Below, piece by piece: positions 1 to 10,852 of a stretch of DNA of 64,000 nt. Where the stretch lies: assembly GCA_029298735.1 (NCBI GenBank), contig JANSLP010000020.1, positions 175,900-239,899 of the forward strand, in the 5' to 3' direction. The DNA is from Ophiostoma sp. CBS 140.51 (lineage: Eukaryota > Ascomycota > Sordariomycetes > Ophiostomatales > Ophiostomataceae). Numbering within the stretch: position 1 is the first letter of the stretch; each line of letters starts with the position of its first letter. Position numbers and translations under genes: made by a program. The notes under the pieces are model-generated. The model did no database searches. It had not been told where the DNA came from and saw nothing but the letters and a program-made list of their open reading frames with translations.

Positions 1-3000
1 CTCGCTAGAGCAGGTGTGGGCTGCCGGTCGGTCCCTTTACCGTAGTATGGCATGGCCCATTCGCCTCTTGGTTTATTTTTATTTCCTATGATTTTCTTTT
101 ATTGTGGGTAAAACGGGAGCACTTGTCAGATAGTTTGACAGCTTTCCAACAATGAGCTCTACAAGCAAACTTCTAGGACACTTACATTACGCACGATCTA
201 GCCAACAGGTAACTTTGTTGTCCCACAAACGATGGCACGCGAGAGGTGGGCTCTTGTTCCTCTCATGCTCTTGTGGAGTGAAGCTTGTGAGACAACATCA
301 TGCAGGGCAGGGCGGGCGCGAGAGAGAGAAAGCAATGGACGAGGTCATTGTCGTTGCATCGGCGTCCTTTGAGGCTCAGGATGGTGCCCATTTACGGTGG
401 ACGCCAGGGGTTTGACGGGGCCTGGAGGGGCCGTTCGCCGATATAGCAAACAGAAACGCAAATGAAAAAAGAGTCAACGGCATCATTGATGCACATATTC
501 GGGATGCAGGAAGGGGGCCGAAGGGCGGGCTCTGACTGGGGCAAGGGGCATGCAGCGCGAGTAAAGAAAAAAGGGACCATGAGAGCCCAGGAGCTAATGC
601 CTCTTAGCTGAACGGAAAACAGCAAGATGCCGTCTGAAAGAGACTACGAAGTCGAAGTGAATTATCGTGGTGTGCTCGTCGTGTGCCGTCGAGTGGCACG
701 GTCGGGAGTGTGGTGCGCGGCGTGGGGCCTGAACCGTGGGCTCTGGAACAGGAGAGAAGAACAAAAACATTGAAAAGAGACAAAAAGGGTTTGGCGGCTA
801 GCGTCCGTGCTCGCGAAAGTATCAATTGTCACTGACGGCATGACGTCATTTTGGACCAGGGGAGAGATTTTTTGCTATTTGGGGTGGGGGGAAGGAACGA
901 AGGGTGCTATGCCCCCCTCTACCGAGAAATAGCCTGTGAGCCTGTCATACCGTCGAGCTAAATGCAATGCACAATTGGAGCCCAATACTGCGGCGAGGAA
1001 AGAGAGCGCACAGAGCCACGTTGTGAGAAACAAGAAAAGACCTGCCGGGGGCCTGGTTTCACGATGGGGAAGGTGTGAAGAGATGAGAGGTGGGGAAAGA
1101 GCGATGAGGGGGGAAGACGTACGTACTTCGTACACACAACGTAGGAGTGGTCCGGAGACACTGCTCCTTTTTCTTTTTCCTTCTCCATTTGTTTTGCTAT
1201 GCGCTCGCAATTACCACGTACACGGGATAGCCTCCGGGACGATGACCCGCTGTCTTTTTGGCCTTTTGTTGTCTATTTGCTTTTCTTCCTCGGCTTATCT
1301 GCTAGCAGCAAAAATACCGTCAAAAGCTACCCGGTGCCTTGTTACTCTCTTTTTCCTGCTAGGCCGCCCGGGCACATTGGCCTTCCGGGGAAATTTATCA
1401 ATAGTGCTACCCCAAGGGATTGGAGGAACATCGAGGAGGAAGAAAGAAAGAAATAAGAAAAAGGTGGCTTGTATACGAGTTTACGAGAGATGATGTAGCC
1501 GGAGAGAAGCCCGGATTGTGTCGAAGCGGATGGAAAAAAGACAGAGGCAGAGAGGAGATTATGGACGAAAGGAAAGTCAATCATAAGAAGCCTTTTCATG
1601 AAGTCTAGATCACGACCATCGTGAGGCTCTAGCCTTCTAGAGTAATAAAAATACAAATTCAAAATATAAATATAAATACATAGTAAATTAGCAGCTTGTC
1701 AGTGTGCTTCGTGAGGCAGTCGCGTCGATCAGGACCTGGCCCTGGGCCCTGGGATGCCCCTTCTGTTTTGGCGTGGTGTCGTGGTGCTTGTGGTGCTTTT
1801 AGTCCTTCTTGTCTCCTTCACTCTGCCCCCCCTCTCGCTCGCACCAGCAGTGGAGGTGGTGACCCATTTTTCTCATGTCCAGAGCTCGCTACCGCGTCGA
1901 CCACTCTGGATCGAGAAAACGCGGGACAGAAAGACATCGGCCTTGTTTCTGATTCTCACTCTGGATCTCGATCCCTTCAGCCTGTGGCCCTCCCGGCGCA
2001 ACGAGACTAGAACCACGCGCAGAAAAAAAAAGTCAAAAAGAAGAAGAGGTAGGTGGTCCCCCTGGATTACTTTTCTTCGTTTTCGTGTTTGTTGTTCTCT
2101 TGTTTTAATAAACAACCATCGCCCAATTTCTACTTTTTTAAATCTTCCCCTTTCCACTTCAAAAATTTGCCTTTTCGATTTACTGTTCGTCCAATTCACA
2201 ATCCACCACCATCCAAGACAACTCCCTAGCCGAAGCCTTTCGCTGTCTAATCGCCCAATAAGCCCTTTTTTCACCGCTCCTCGCCTCCCTTCAGCAGCGC
2301 TACTAAGCAATAGCGCAGGCGAAATTGTCAAAAATAAAAACGACAACGGCAGCTGCCCTCAGGCGAAAACGAACCGAAACAGCAGGCGCGAAGACAGCAG
2401 AACAGCCTTCTCAATCAGGCCAATTCTTGAGCTTCCGGGGCTCTGTCTGCGCATCTACCCACTGTTCCTTCCCACAGAAGAACAGAACCCTTTTTGGTGC
2501 ATTTTTGCCACTCTGCATCCATACCCTCAGGCACAGTGGAGACGGGAAAGAACGAACCGCAATCAGGCAGTCGTAACTCCCGAAGAACGAGAAGAGAACT
2601 GTGGGAAACGGAGCCGAAGAGAAACGGAAATCTCAATTGTCAACTTCCAGTCTCAATTTCTCTCCTTTTCACCTTCTTTGCATCTATTTGCATCTTCCTC
2701 GCACTCCAAAACCGCGAACAAACGACCATCCCCAAACCCCGCGCGACGATACAAACAGCCCCCCAGGCACGCACTGCACGGTTGTAACGGCACTACCAAA
2801 CGCCCCCAAAATCCTCCTCCTCTCCAACAGTGGTCCCTAGTCAGGCCGCTTTCAGACGCAGCGAAGCTCGTTCGCACCCCTCAGACACTCCCAAGACTCC
2901 CCAAGCACTTGAGGCACTCTTGGTGGCACTCTCCCCCAGACCAACAGACGCACTGTGACCTCAGGGCCCAGGCCAAGAACAAACTGATTGTCACAGGCTT

Positions 3001-3324
3001 TTGCCGCGTATTTTATGGCCTAGAACCTGTCCGTCCGTTTCCTTCTGGCGAACTCGAAACCAGGTTTCTTCTTTCTACCTACAACAACCTCTTTCTTCTC
3101 CCCAGAATCTGAGGCTCGCTTTCTAGCTTTCTTTTTCTGACCCATTCACCATCTCTTCTTCTTTCCCCTCTCTCCATTCACATTCGCTTTTTGCATCTTT
3201 TGCGCAATCGCTTTCGTCCTTTCGCTCTCATCGAACGGATTTCTGAGAAAGCTTCTCTCTCCCTTTACAACTTTTTTGATTGTCATCTCCCCGCGACGGA
3301 AACCCCGCCACCACAATCGACACT
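1..3324. other. Gene-free left flank and long leader of the Hog1-type gene
   Basis: I see no convincing gene here. Open frames occur on both strands (up to about 450 codons at 1754-3112 on +), but they lack the C/G-ending codon bias of the true exons, are low in complexity (Ser/Pro/Leu/Arg-rich) and resemble no family I know. About 1640-1690 is very AT-rich. From about 2050 to 3300 the + strand is rich in C and T, with dense TTTCTTC/CTCTC runs just before the kinase start, which is typical of a fungal promoter and 5' leader. Several short upstream ATGs lie in this stretch. A non-coding RNA cannot be excluded. Confidence 0.5.
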
Positions 3325-4837
3325 ATGGCCGAGTTCATTCGCACCCAGATATTCGGAACGACGTTTGAGATCACGTCCAGGTAAGAATTGCGCCCGCCCA
3401 CCACATCCGTCTGAGAAGATTCCTACGCAGCGTCCACGTTGTGCTCTGTGTGCACGTTTTGCCCTTTTGGGTGTCATTGTCGTCCTTCGTCTTTTTTCGG
3501 CCTTCGCAGCGACTAACTGTGTGCTTTTCGTTTTTTCTGTACAGATACTCTGATCTCCAGCCCGTTGGTATGGGCGCTTTCGGTCTCGTTTGGTATGTTC
3601 AACCCATCAACCCCGCTCCTCACTTTTTGAGCTTTATGCGAGCATAACAACTTGAGCACTTTGCTGACCGTACAACCCTACAGCTCTGCCCGCGATCAGC
3701 TCACGAACCAAAATGTCGCCATCAAGAAGATCATGAAGCCCTTCAGCACCCCCGTCCTCGCCAAGCGGACGTACCGTGAGCTTAAGCTGCTCAAGCACTT
3801 ACGGCACGAGAATGTCATCTCCCTCTCCGACATCTTCATCTCTCCCCTCGAGGATATGTACGTATTCGACTGCGATGTAACCTCCCTTTCATCAACCATC
3901 GCTGACACGGCGCAGCTACTTCGTCACCGAACTTCTTGGCACAGACTTGCACCGCCTGCTTACCTCCCGGCCACTGGAGAAGCAATTCATCCAGTACTTC
4001 CTCTACCAGATCATGGTATGTCAATCTCGCCCATCTCTCTACAGCGGCATGTTCCAGAATGCTAACGCCTCCCCTCTAGCGCGGCCTGAAATACGTCCAC
4101 TCCGCCGGTGTTGTGCACCGTGATCTCAAGCCCAGCAATATCTTGGTGAACGAGAACTGTGACTTGAAGATTTGCGATTTCGGCCTGGCTCGCATTCAGG
4201 ACCCCCAGATGACCGGCTACGTCTCAACACGCTACTACAGAGCCCCCGAAATCATGCTCACGTGGCAAAAGTACGATGTTGAGGTCGACATCTGGAGTGC
4301 AGGCTGTATCTTTGCCGAGATGCTGGAGGGCAAGCCCCTCTTCCCCGGCAAAGACCATGTCAACCAATTCTCTATCATCACCGAGCTCCTGGGCACGCCC
4401 CCAGACGATGTCATCAACACGATTGCTAGTGAGAATACGTTGCGGTTTGTCAAGTCTCTGCCGAAGCGGGAACGTCTACCCCTGCGGAACAAGTTCACCA
4501 ACGCCGACGATTCGGGTAAGTCCCATCTTCTCTCCATTCTAATTAATTGCTCCCACTAACCTCCTCAGCTATCGACCTGCTCGAGCGGATGCTGGTGTTT
4601 GATCCCAAGAAGAGAATAACGGCCACCGAGGCCCTTGCCCACGAGTACCTCGCTCCCTATCACGACCCCACCGACGAGCCCGTTGCCGAAGAGAAGTTCG
4701 ACTGGAGCTTCAACGATGCCGATCTCCCGGTCGACACATGGAAGATTATGATGTACTCGGAGATCCTAGACTACCACAACGTCGAGCCCGACGCAGCTGC
4801 CCAGCAGATCGAAGGCCAGTACGTCACCGCCCAATAA
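3325..4837 (+). CDS. hog1: Hog1/Sty1-type stress MAP kinase (p38 family)
   Basis: Six exons: 3325-3380, 3545-3592, 3684-3857, 3916-4015, 4080-4515, 4569-4837, giving 360 residues, the usual Hog1 length. All introns are GT-AG and phases agree. The ATP-binding lysine is in VAIKKI (about K49), the catalytic loop is HRDLKPSN (D141), then DFG, and the activation loop has the p38/Hog1 signature TGY (T171, Y173). The peptide [10 protein letters not shown] follows, and the C-terminus carries the acidic common-docking region (DPTDEP) used to bind the upstream MAPKK and targets. From family knowledge, Hog1 is phosphorylated by Pbs2-type kinases under osmotic and oxidative stress, moves to the nucleus and controls glycerol synthesis and stress genes. 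The start [11 protein letters not shown] matches the conserved N-terminus of fungal Hog1. The first exon is only 56 nt. Identity is very secure; splice sites are inferred from the sequence alone. Confidence 0.96.
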
Positions 4838-7303
4838 AGGCGGATATCAACGGACTGATACCCCCCTGTTTTTGGAAGGCAATTCGCGCGCGCACTCCCT
4901 TCACGGCACCTTCATCTTTTTTGGCCCTTGTCACCCCCCCGAACAAAATCTATTTTATGATTTCTCCCGAAGACACGAAAAACACGGACTGTATGGGCGT
5001 TAATTTTTGGGCAAGACGAGAGCGAAATTTTTGTTTCCCCCTCTTGTTTTTTGTTTCGTCTGTTCTGTCGTCCTGGAGAAACGGCAAAATATTGTGCTCC
5101 CGTGGCGTCGTAGCGAGACGAGGATTATATCTGGTCTGGTATAATGCAGGAGAAAAAGAATTACAAGGACGAAAAAAAGAACAAAAAAAGAAAAGGGCGA
5201 GGCACAGTAAAACGCGCCCGGCATGGGGAAGGAAGGTGCAGACAAAAACCACTACAGGATGGAGACAGAAGGGCGGCGCCACGAAAGGGCTTTGGAGTAA
5301 TGCGAGTGTAATGCGAAGCTTCTTTTTATTTGTTCACGACTATTTTCTTGTCCCTATATTTTCTTCCCTTTTCTTATGTCTATATACTACTTGCTATTTT
5401 CTTGCGACCTTTGTTTGGACTTGGACACAAGGCTAGAACAGCTTGTCTCCTGCTTGTTTCTATTTCTTCTCTTGTTTGTTTATATCTCTTTCACAGTTTA
5501 AGGAGCAATCTCAATTTTCAACGCATCCTCTGAATTTAACATCGTGACCATCGCTACACGAACGATCATCTACAGCGTCATTCCTCTCATCTCGTCCTCG
5601 TGGTGGTTGCGGCCTTTGTGCGTCCATAAAAGCTACCATCTTACGGTCCTTTGGGGTAGAGGAGGGCTGATGACGGGCAGATACATATGCAAGACACGCT
5701 GGCATTTTGTGTAAGCTATGTCTCTTCTGTAATATGGCCACCGGTCATATGCCGCTGCTTATATCGCTTCTGCAGTGTGTGCGTGGTGGCTGCAGGGCGT
5801 ACGTGCGTTGCATGTGCCCGACAGCAAACTGTCTTGACTCCGGCTCCGATCTCTCGTCTCCTCGACGATTCCACTGTTGCTTTCCAATATTCCTCCATTC
5901 CTACACATCGACCCTTGCTGGCCATTTGGCCTCCTGTCCTCAGACAATGCCGTCTTGGCATCTGTTTTCTTGCTGCATCGTCTTTGGTACTCTCCTTTAC
6001 AAGCCTTTTCTGTCTTCTCCCCTTCTTTGGTACAGGATCTTCATCTGATCTTTTTGCCTGCCCCCTTTGCCTCTTTTTCTTATTTTGCTAAATTGTAGTT
6101 TGCCACATGTCTGCCGAATGTTTTTTGACAGTCCTTTTCCACAAAACTGCAATGCCGATCTTACGCCGGAAGACCCTCGTGCCTTTTTTGGTGTCTCTCA
6201 CCACCCCTTTTAACGTTTTGTTCTCAATCTTAACAACTTTATAAGGATAATATTAATATTTTCTCCACACTCAATCTGTGCGTTGACTATCTGGCATTAT
6301 CAAGACTCTTGATGGTTTGTTGACAGCTGCCATTATCAGGAGATCGGAGAGAACTCTCAACTTCAACAATGACAACGCTAGTCAAAAAAGTGCCAACAAA
6401 CCAAAACGTCCAGATTTAGCGCATGCCATGTGCTTTAATTTTGCCCTCTATGCGAGAGATCGGAAAGAAGGAGCGACAAGGGGTTTTGGCAGCACGCTAA
6501 AGTCTGTTTCCCATAGGGCGGTTCCAGCTCCCAAAAGCCGTCCGTGAGACGGCACTTTCCCCCCCAAATTGGGCCCCTTGTGGTGAGAAAAACCGTCACA
6601 GCTAACATTAATTATTGTCATTTGCTGCAGCTAAGATAAAGTAGAAGACAAAACAGCAGGAACGAACGACTCTCAACACCGCCTTTTCACATTCCGTTCG
6701 TTCTTGCCTTGAACGACGTCTGTCCTCCTTTTTGTTGACCTTCTTTTTTTGCACTTCTGTCTTTCTTTTTGCCTCACTTTGTTCTTTTCTTCCTACAGAG
6801 GAACTCGGTACTTTTTATTTCCAACCTCTCGGACGAAACCACGTCGCATCGGCGGCCCCAGCAGTCAGGATAACGAGGGTGTGCGACATCAGCTCCCACT
6901 TTTTTCCTCTTTCCCAAAACTCCCCTCTTTTTTTCCACTCTCGATTCTTTTGTCACTACCATTCTTTTGATGCGTCTCCTTTTTCGACGTCGAACATTCG
7001 AATCCGTAAACGATTCTTTCGACAAGACACTCAACTCCTATCCTTTTCTCTCCACGACGCGAAACGGCGAACACGCTGCGTCGGCCCCAATTCTCGAATC
7101 TCCGGGCCGCTTCCCCTGAATCGACATCGGCCCTCCCTTCCTTAGACTCGGACCACTCCCCGATCTCACGGGAGATACCACATCTCTCGACAGAGCCGCA
7201 TTCAACGCATAGACCCCGATATCACTCTTTGGCCGGCCTCTCACCACGACGGTTGCATCGTGAACGAACAATAGGGGCTTTAGGGGGCTAGGATACGCAC
7301 ACA
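4838..7303. other. Intergenic: Hog1 3' region and Avl9 leader
   Basis: No supportable gene. The first part is probably the 3' UTR of the kinase gene. Around 6230-6260 is AT-rich. About 6660-7000 is rich in C/T on the + strand, as expected for a fungal 5' leader ahead of the Avl9 gene. Small open frames on both strands (60-230 codons) lack codon bias and family resemblance. Confidence 0.5.
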
Positions 7304-10264
7304 ATGGACACTACGACAACACCAATACCGCCATCAGAGGAGGTGGACGGCCACGCGGAAGCTGTTGAGTCCAAGGTGGACGTCGCAACGGATGCACTCG
7401 TGGCCGCGACCGAGCCTGTAGCCGAAGAGGTGGTAGAGGTCACAAAGACCCCATCAGCGCCAGCTCCTGCTCCTGCTCCTGAAACAGCAAAGGCAACAGC
7501 CTCGTCAATACATCTCCAGCCCTCAGTCACACCAATCGATACGACCGGCGCCGCAGCTCCTTCCGCTTATCTACCGCCCCTGACACCAAGCGCATCGCAA
7601 GCACCACGGTCTCCCGCATCGCAGGCACCAGGCTTCACTCCATTGCTTTGCGTCGTCGACTTCCACCATGCTCGTGGGCCTGAGGTCGAGATGTGGTTCG
7701 GTGTATCCCTGTCTGCAGAAGACCCGGCTGTCCAGTACGACTGGCCCCTGCTTCCATTCATGGCATTGAGCGACGGCGCCCACGCCTCGACCGAAGACTT
7801 CTCCTACTTTACCCTCCTTAAGCCCGCGACCGCCGACACACCTGCCACCTCCCTCTTTGGCATTGCCTGCACACGGCAAATCGACGCCGCCCAGCTGCGC
7901 AACCGCCCCGCCGACGTCACCCGCTCGACGGTTCAAAAGGCTGTCGTGGTCATTGCCGACAGCCCGCAGTTCTTTGGCATGCTCAAGGAGCGACTCAGCA
8001 TAGTCACCAAGGCCTGGTTTGACCAGCGGGAGTTTACCGATGTGGACATCCTGCGGCGGTTCCAGGAGGCACTGGCCGAGGAGAAGGCCCGTGGTGCGCT
8101 GGGCGTCGGGGGTATCAGCAGCAGTGGTAGTGGTGGCAAGTCACCGAGATTACCAAACGACGATGAGGACCGGGACCAATATCTCGGTATGAGCTTGCGC
8201 GAGCTGGTTCACGAGTTCCGGTGGCAGACACTTGTTTTGCTCAAGTGCTGTCTCCTTCAACCAAAGGTAAGCCCTTTCCCCTTAGTGTACTGATTACTGT
8301 TGCCTTTCTAACCTGCCTAGATGCTTTTTTTCAGCTCACGTTGCGAACACCTTTGCATGATTCAGTTCTCTCTCGTCTCTCTGATCCCCGGCCTCCTACG
8401 AAACCTACAGGACTGTGCCGGTCCTGAGCTGAACAGCTACTCCGAAAAGCTCAAGAAGCCTACCACTCTCAAGACGAGCGACCGCAGCTCCCTCCTGACT
8501 TACATGGGCCTCCCACTGCAAATCTTTGGCAAGGGCAGCTTGTTCGGCCCATACACGCCTCTCCAGCAGCTCGACGTGCTGGCCGACGTTGGCACAAAGT
8601 CTTACGTTGTTGGCAGCACCAACTCGCTCCTCCTCCAGCAGCGCGATCGTTACTCCGATATCCTCATCAACCTCGACGACAAGACCGTCAACATCACATC
8701 GACCTCCCTCCGTACTGCTTTGCAGCTCTCGGCATCTGACCGCCGCTGGATCGACTTTATCACACAAGAAGTGAACGATACCTGGGACGACGCCAACCCG
8801 GGCCGACCAAAGACCATGGGCTACGTCGGCAGCGAGGAGTTTATCCGTCTTCAGTTTGAGGAGTACCTACTGTCTCTTATCTCTTCCGTCAAGTACCATA
8901 ACTATACGACCATCCCCAACAGCCGGACAGGCCGTATTCCCGCACCACCGCTGCCGCACATTGAGGGCGACCCGTCCATCGATTTTGGTGTCGAGTTTGT
9001 CGAGTACTGGTCCCACACCGAGAACTACAAGCTGTGGAGCGCCAACACCGACTCACACATCTTCGAGTTTGTCGAGCCCAAGCACCCCTGTGCAGGTGGT
9101 CTGTCTATCGACGACGTGCAGCGCCGTATCGCCCAGCAGGTCCAGGACCTGCATCTGGACGAGCGGTTTGCTCAGGGTAAAGAGGTGCTGGGTCGCAACA
9201 TCGCGGCCGGCCGCGAAAAGGCCTCGACCCTTTTCAACAAGCTGTACGCTGATATGGAGACCCTGCGTGAAGCACAGCGGCAGCGGGCCGAAGAGGCTCG
9301 CCAACGGCAGCAGTCCGAAAAGGCACAGCAGGCAAACGGCAACGGCGACCAGTCGAGTGTCAACGGTAACAGCCACGCAAACGGCGAGGCCAAGCAGGGA
9401 GTTACCGGTGTTGACCTGAACAAGGCCCAGCAGACGGTCCAGTCCGCTGGTGCACGGGCGACCGCGTACATGAGCAGCTGGGCCTCCTGGGCCGGCGAGA
9501 AGCGCAAGAACACTGGCTGGGGCCGGTTGTCGGGTGCACCCAGTGCTACGAGCAACGGAAGCACCTCCAACAACAATGGAAACACAAACAGCGGTATGAC
9601 CAGCCCTGCCGTCGGTGGCAGCGGCAGCTGGAGCTTGTTGGGCAGCAGCCGCCGCGGCAACCGCAACACGATGAGCAGCACCATATCCGACGCATCTTCG
9701 GAACGGGGTCTGCGCATGTCCGTCTCGTCCTTTATGACGGGAACGAGCGAGACTAACGACAAGCTGCTGCCAGCTACGCCCTCCGTGCAGACTCCGGCCA
9801 CGTTTACCTCGGCTGCGTCTTCCATTCACGATTTTCCGCCGGACCTGATTATCCGCAACCTCGACGAAGAGCGTCCCATCCACCCACCGCCCAAGGACTT
9901 GCCGCCAAAGGATCTCCCGCCGAAGGATGTTGCGCCGACGAGAGAGGTGCTCTTCTCGTCACCCGACGACTCTTTGGCCGACGTGACGGCGACAGCAGCC
10001 ACCAACGCTGTCCCCGAGGAAGAGAATGTCTGGGACAAGGACGCCAAAGACGACATTATCCCACCGATCCCTCATCCAGAGCCGCTCGAGGAGGAGAACA
10101 CCACTGCCCAATCCGAGTTTGAGCAGGTGTCTCTGGATGAGAAGCCCGAGAACAAGAAGCCCGAGGAGGTCGAGGAGAAGTCGGAAGACGAAGAGAAGGA
10201 CCAGCCTGCGTCAAAGCATGCCCCGTCGCGGTCCGTTGGCTCCAAGGTGATGCTCCTGCCGTAA
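7304..10264 (+). CDS. avl9: Avl9 late-secretory-pathway protein (DENN-like superfamily)
   Basis: Two exons, 7304-8266 and 8321-10264, with a 54-nt GT-AG intron holding a CTAAC branch site at about 8309; the product is 968 residues. Residues 1-110 are a low-complexity Ala/Pro/Thr leader. The conserved Avl9 domain begins at FTPLLCVVDFHHARGPEVE (about residue 111) and runs across the intron through LLQPK/MLFFSSRCEHLCM and SLIPGLLRNLQD. The remaining 350 or so residues are Ser/Asn/Gly-rich, contain KDLPPKDL repeats near 9890-9930 and end in a Glu/Lys-rich tail. From family knowledge, Avl9 acts in exit of exocytic vesicles from the late Golgi and belongs to the DENN-type Rab regulators; direct activity here is inferred. 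The start is the first ATG of the long frame. The tail diverges quickly in this family, so its exact role is unknown. Confidence 0.88.
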
Positions 10265-10852
10265 GCGAAGAGGGGGCAAGGGGTAATGAGTAATGATTAG
10301 AGTGGCTTGGAATAATAGTTTTGGGGCATTTTGGCATATCTGCATACATTAGCAAGAGAGGGTTGACCAAACATGGTTTTCGACCCCTTTAGGATCAAGC
10401 ATTGTCTTCTTTCAGTTTTGTTTTTCTTCTGGCTGAGGATTGACCCTTTATTATTTTACTTGGATATTTTAATACATGTGCACACGACATTGTTTTTGGC
10501 ATCAGACTATACAGTACAACATACCATTTATTAGGAGCTACAACATGGAAGTTGTATGTGTGTGTTTTTTGTTTTTTTTTGAGGGAGGGGGGATAAAGAA
10601 TAAATGAACATTTCACATTTTTCGCTCTTTCAGTTCAATTTAATTTAGAAAACTGAGTGAAAATTGGAATACAGGAAAACTACGTTCATTCCTGTAGTTT
10701 AGGGTTTCCGGTCGTAAATTTACATCATTACACCTGATTTTTAAGAAAGAAAAGAAAAAAGCGTAAAAACATCACACAAAATAACCAATAAAACATACTT
10801 CAAAAAAAAAAAGTAAACTCCCCAATTTCCCGCTCCGTGATCAGTCCATCAT
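10265..10852. other. Intergenic between convergent Avl9 and FarA-like genes
   Basis: AT-rich spacer with A and T runs (for example 10570-10580 and 10800-10812) and TTTATTA/AATAAA-like strings, consistent with two 3' ends meeting. No gene is seen. Confidence 0.5.

Noticed and set aside
1123..1133. Short inverted motifs GTACTTCGTAC here, its complement at 46891-46901, and TAC-N3-GTA forms at 30435-30443 and 38645-38653
   Set aside because: A TAC-N3-GTA pattern is expected more than ten times by chance in 64 kb, so a few occurrences do not show function.
1754..3112. 452-codon open frame on the + strand before the Hog1 gene
   Set aside because: No codon bias, low-complexity Ser/Pro/Arg composition, and it lies in a C/T-rich leader.
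9053..9883. 276-codon open frame opposite the Avl9 gene
   Set aside because: Antisense shadow of the Ser/Asn/Gly-rich tail coding sequence.
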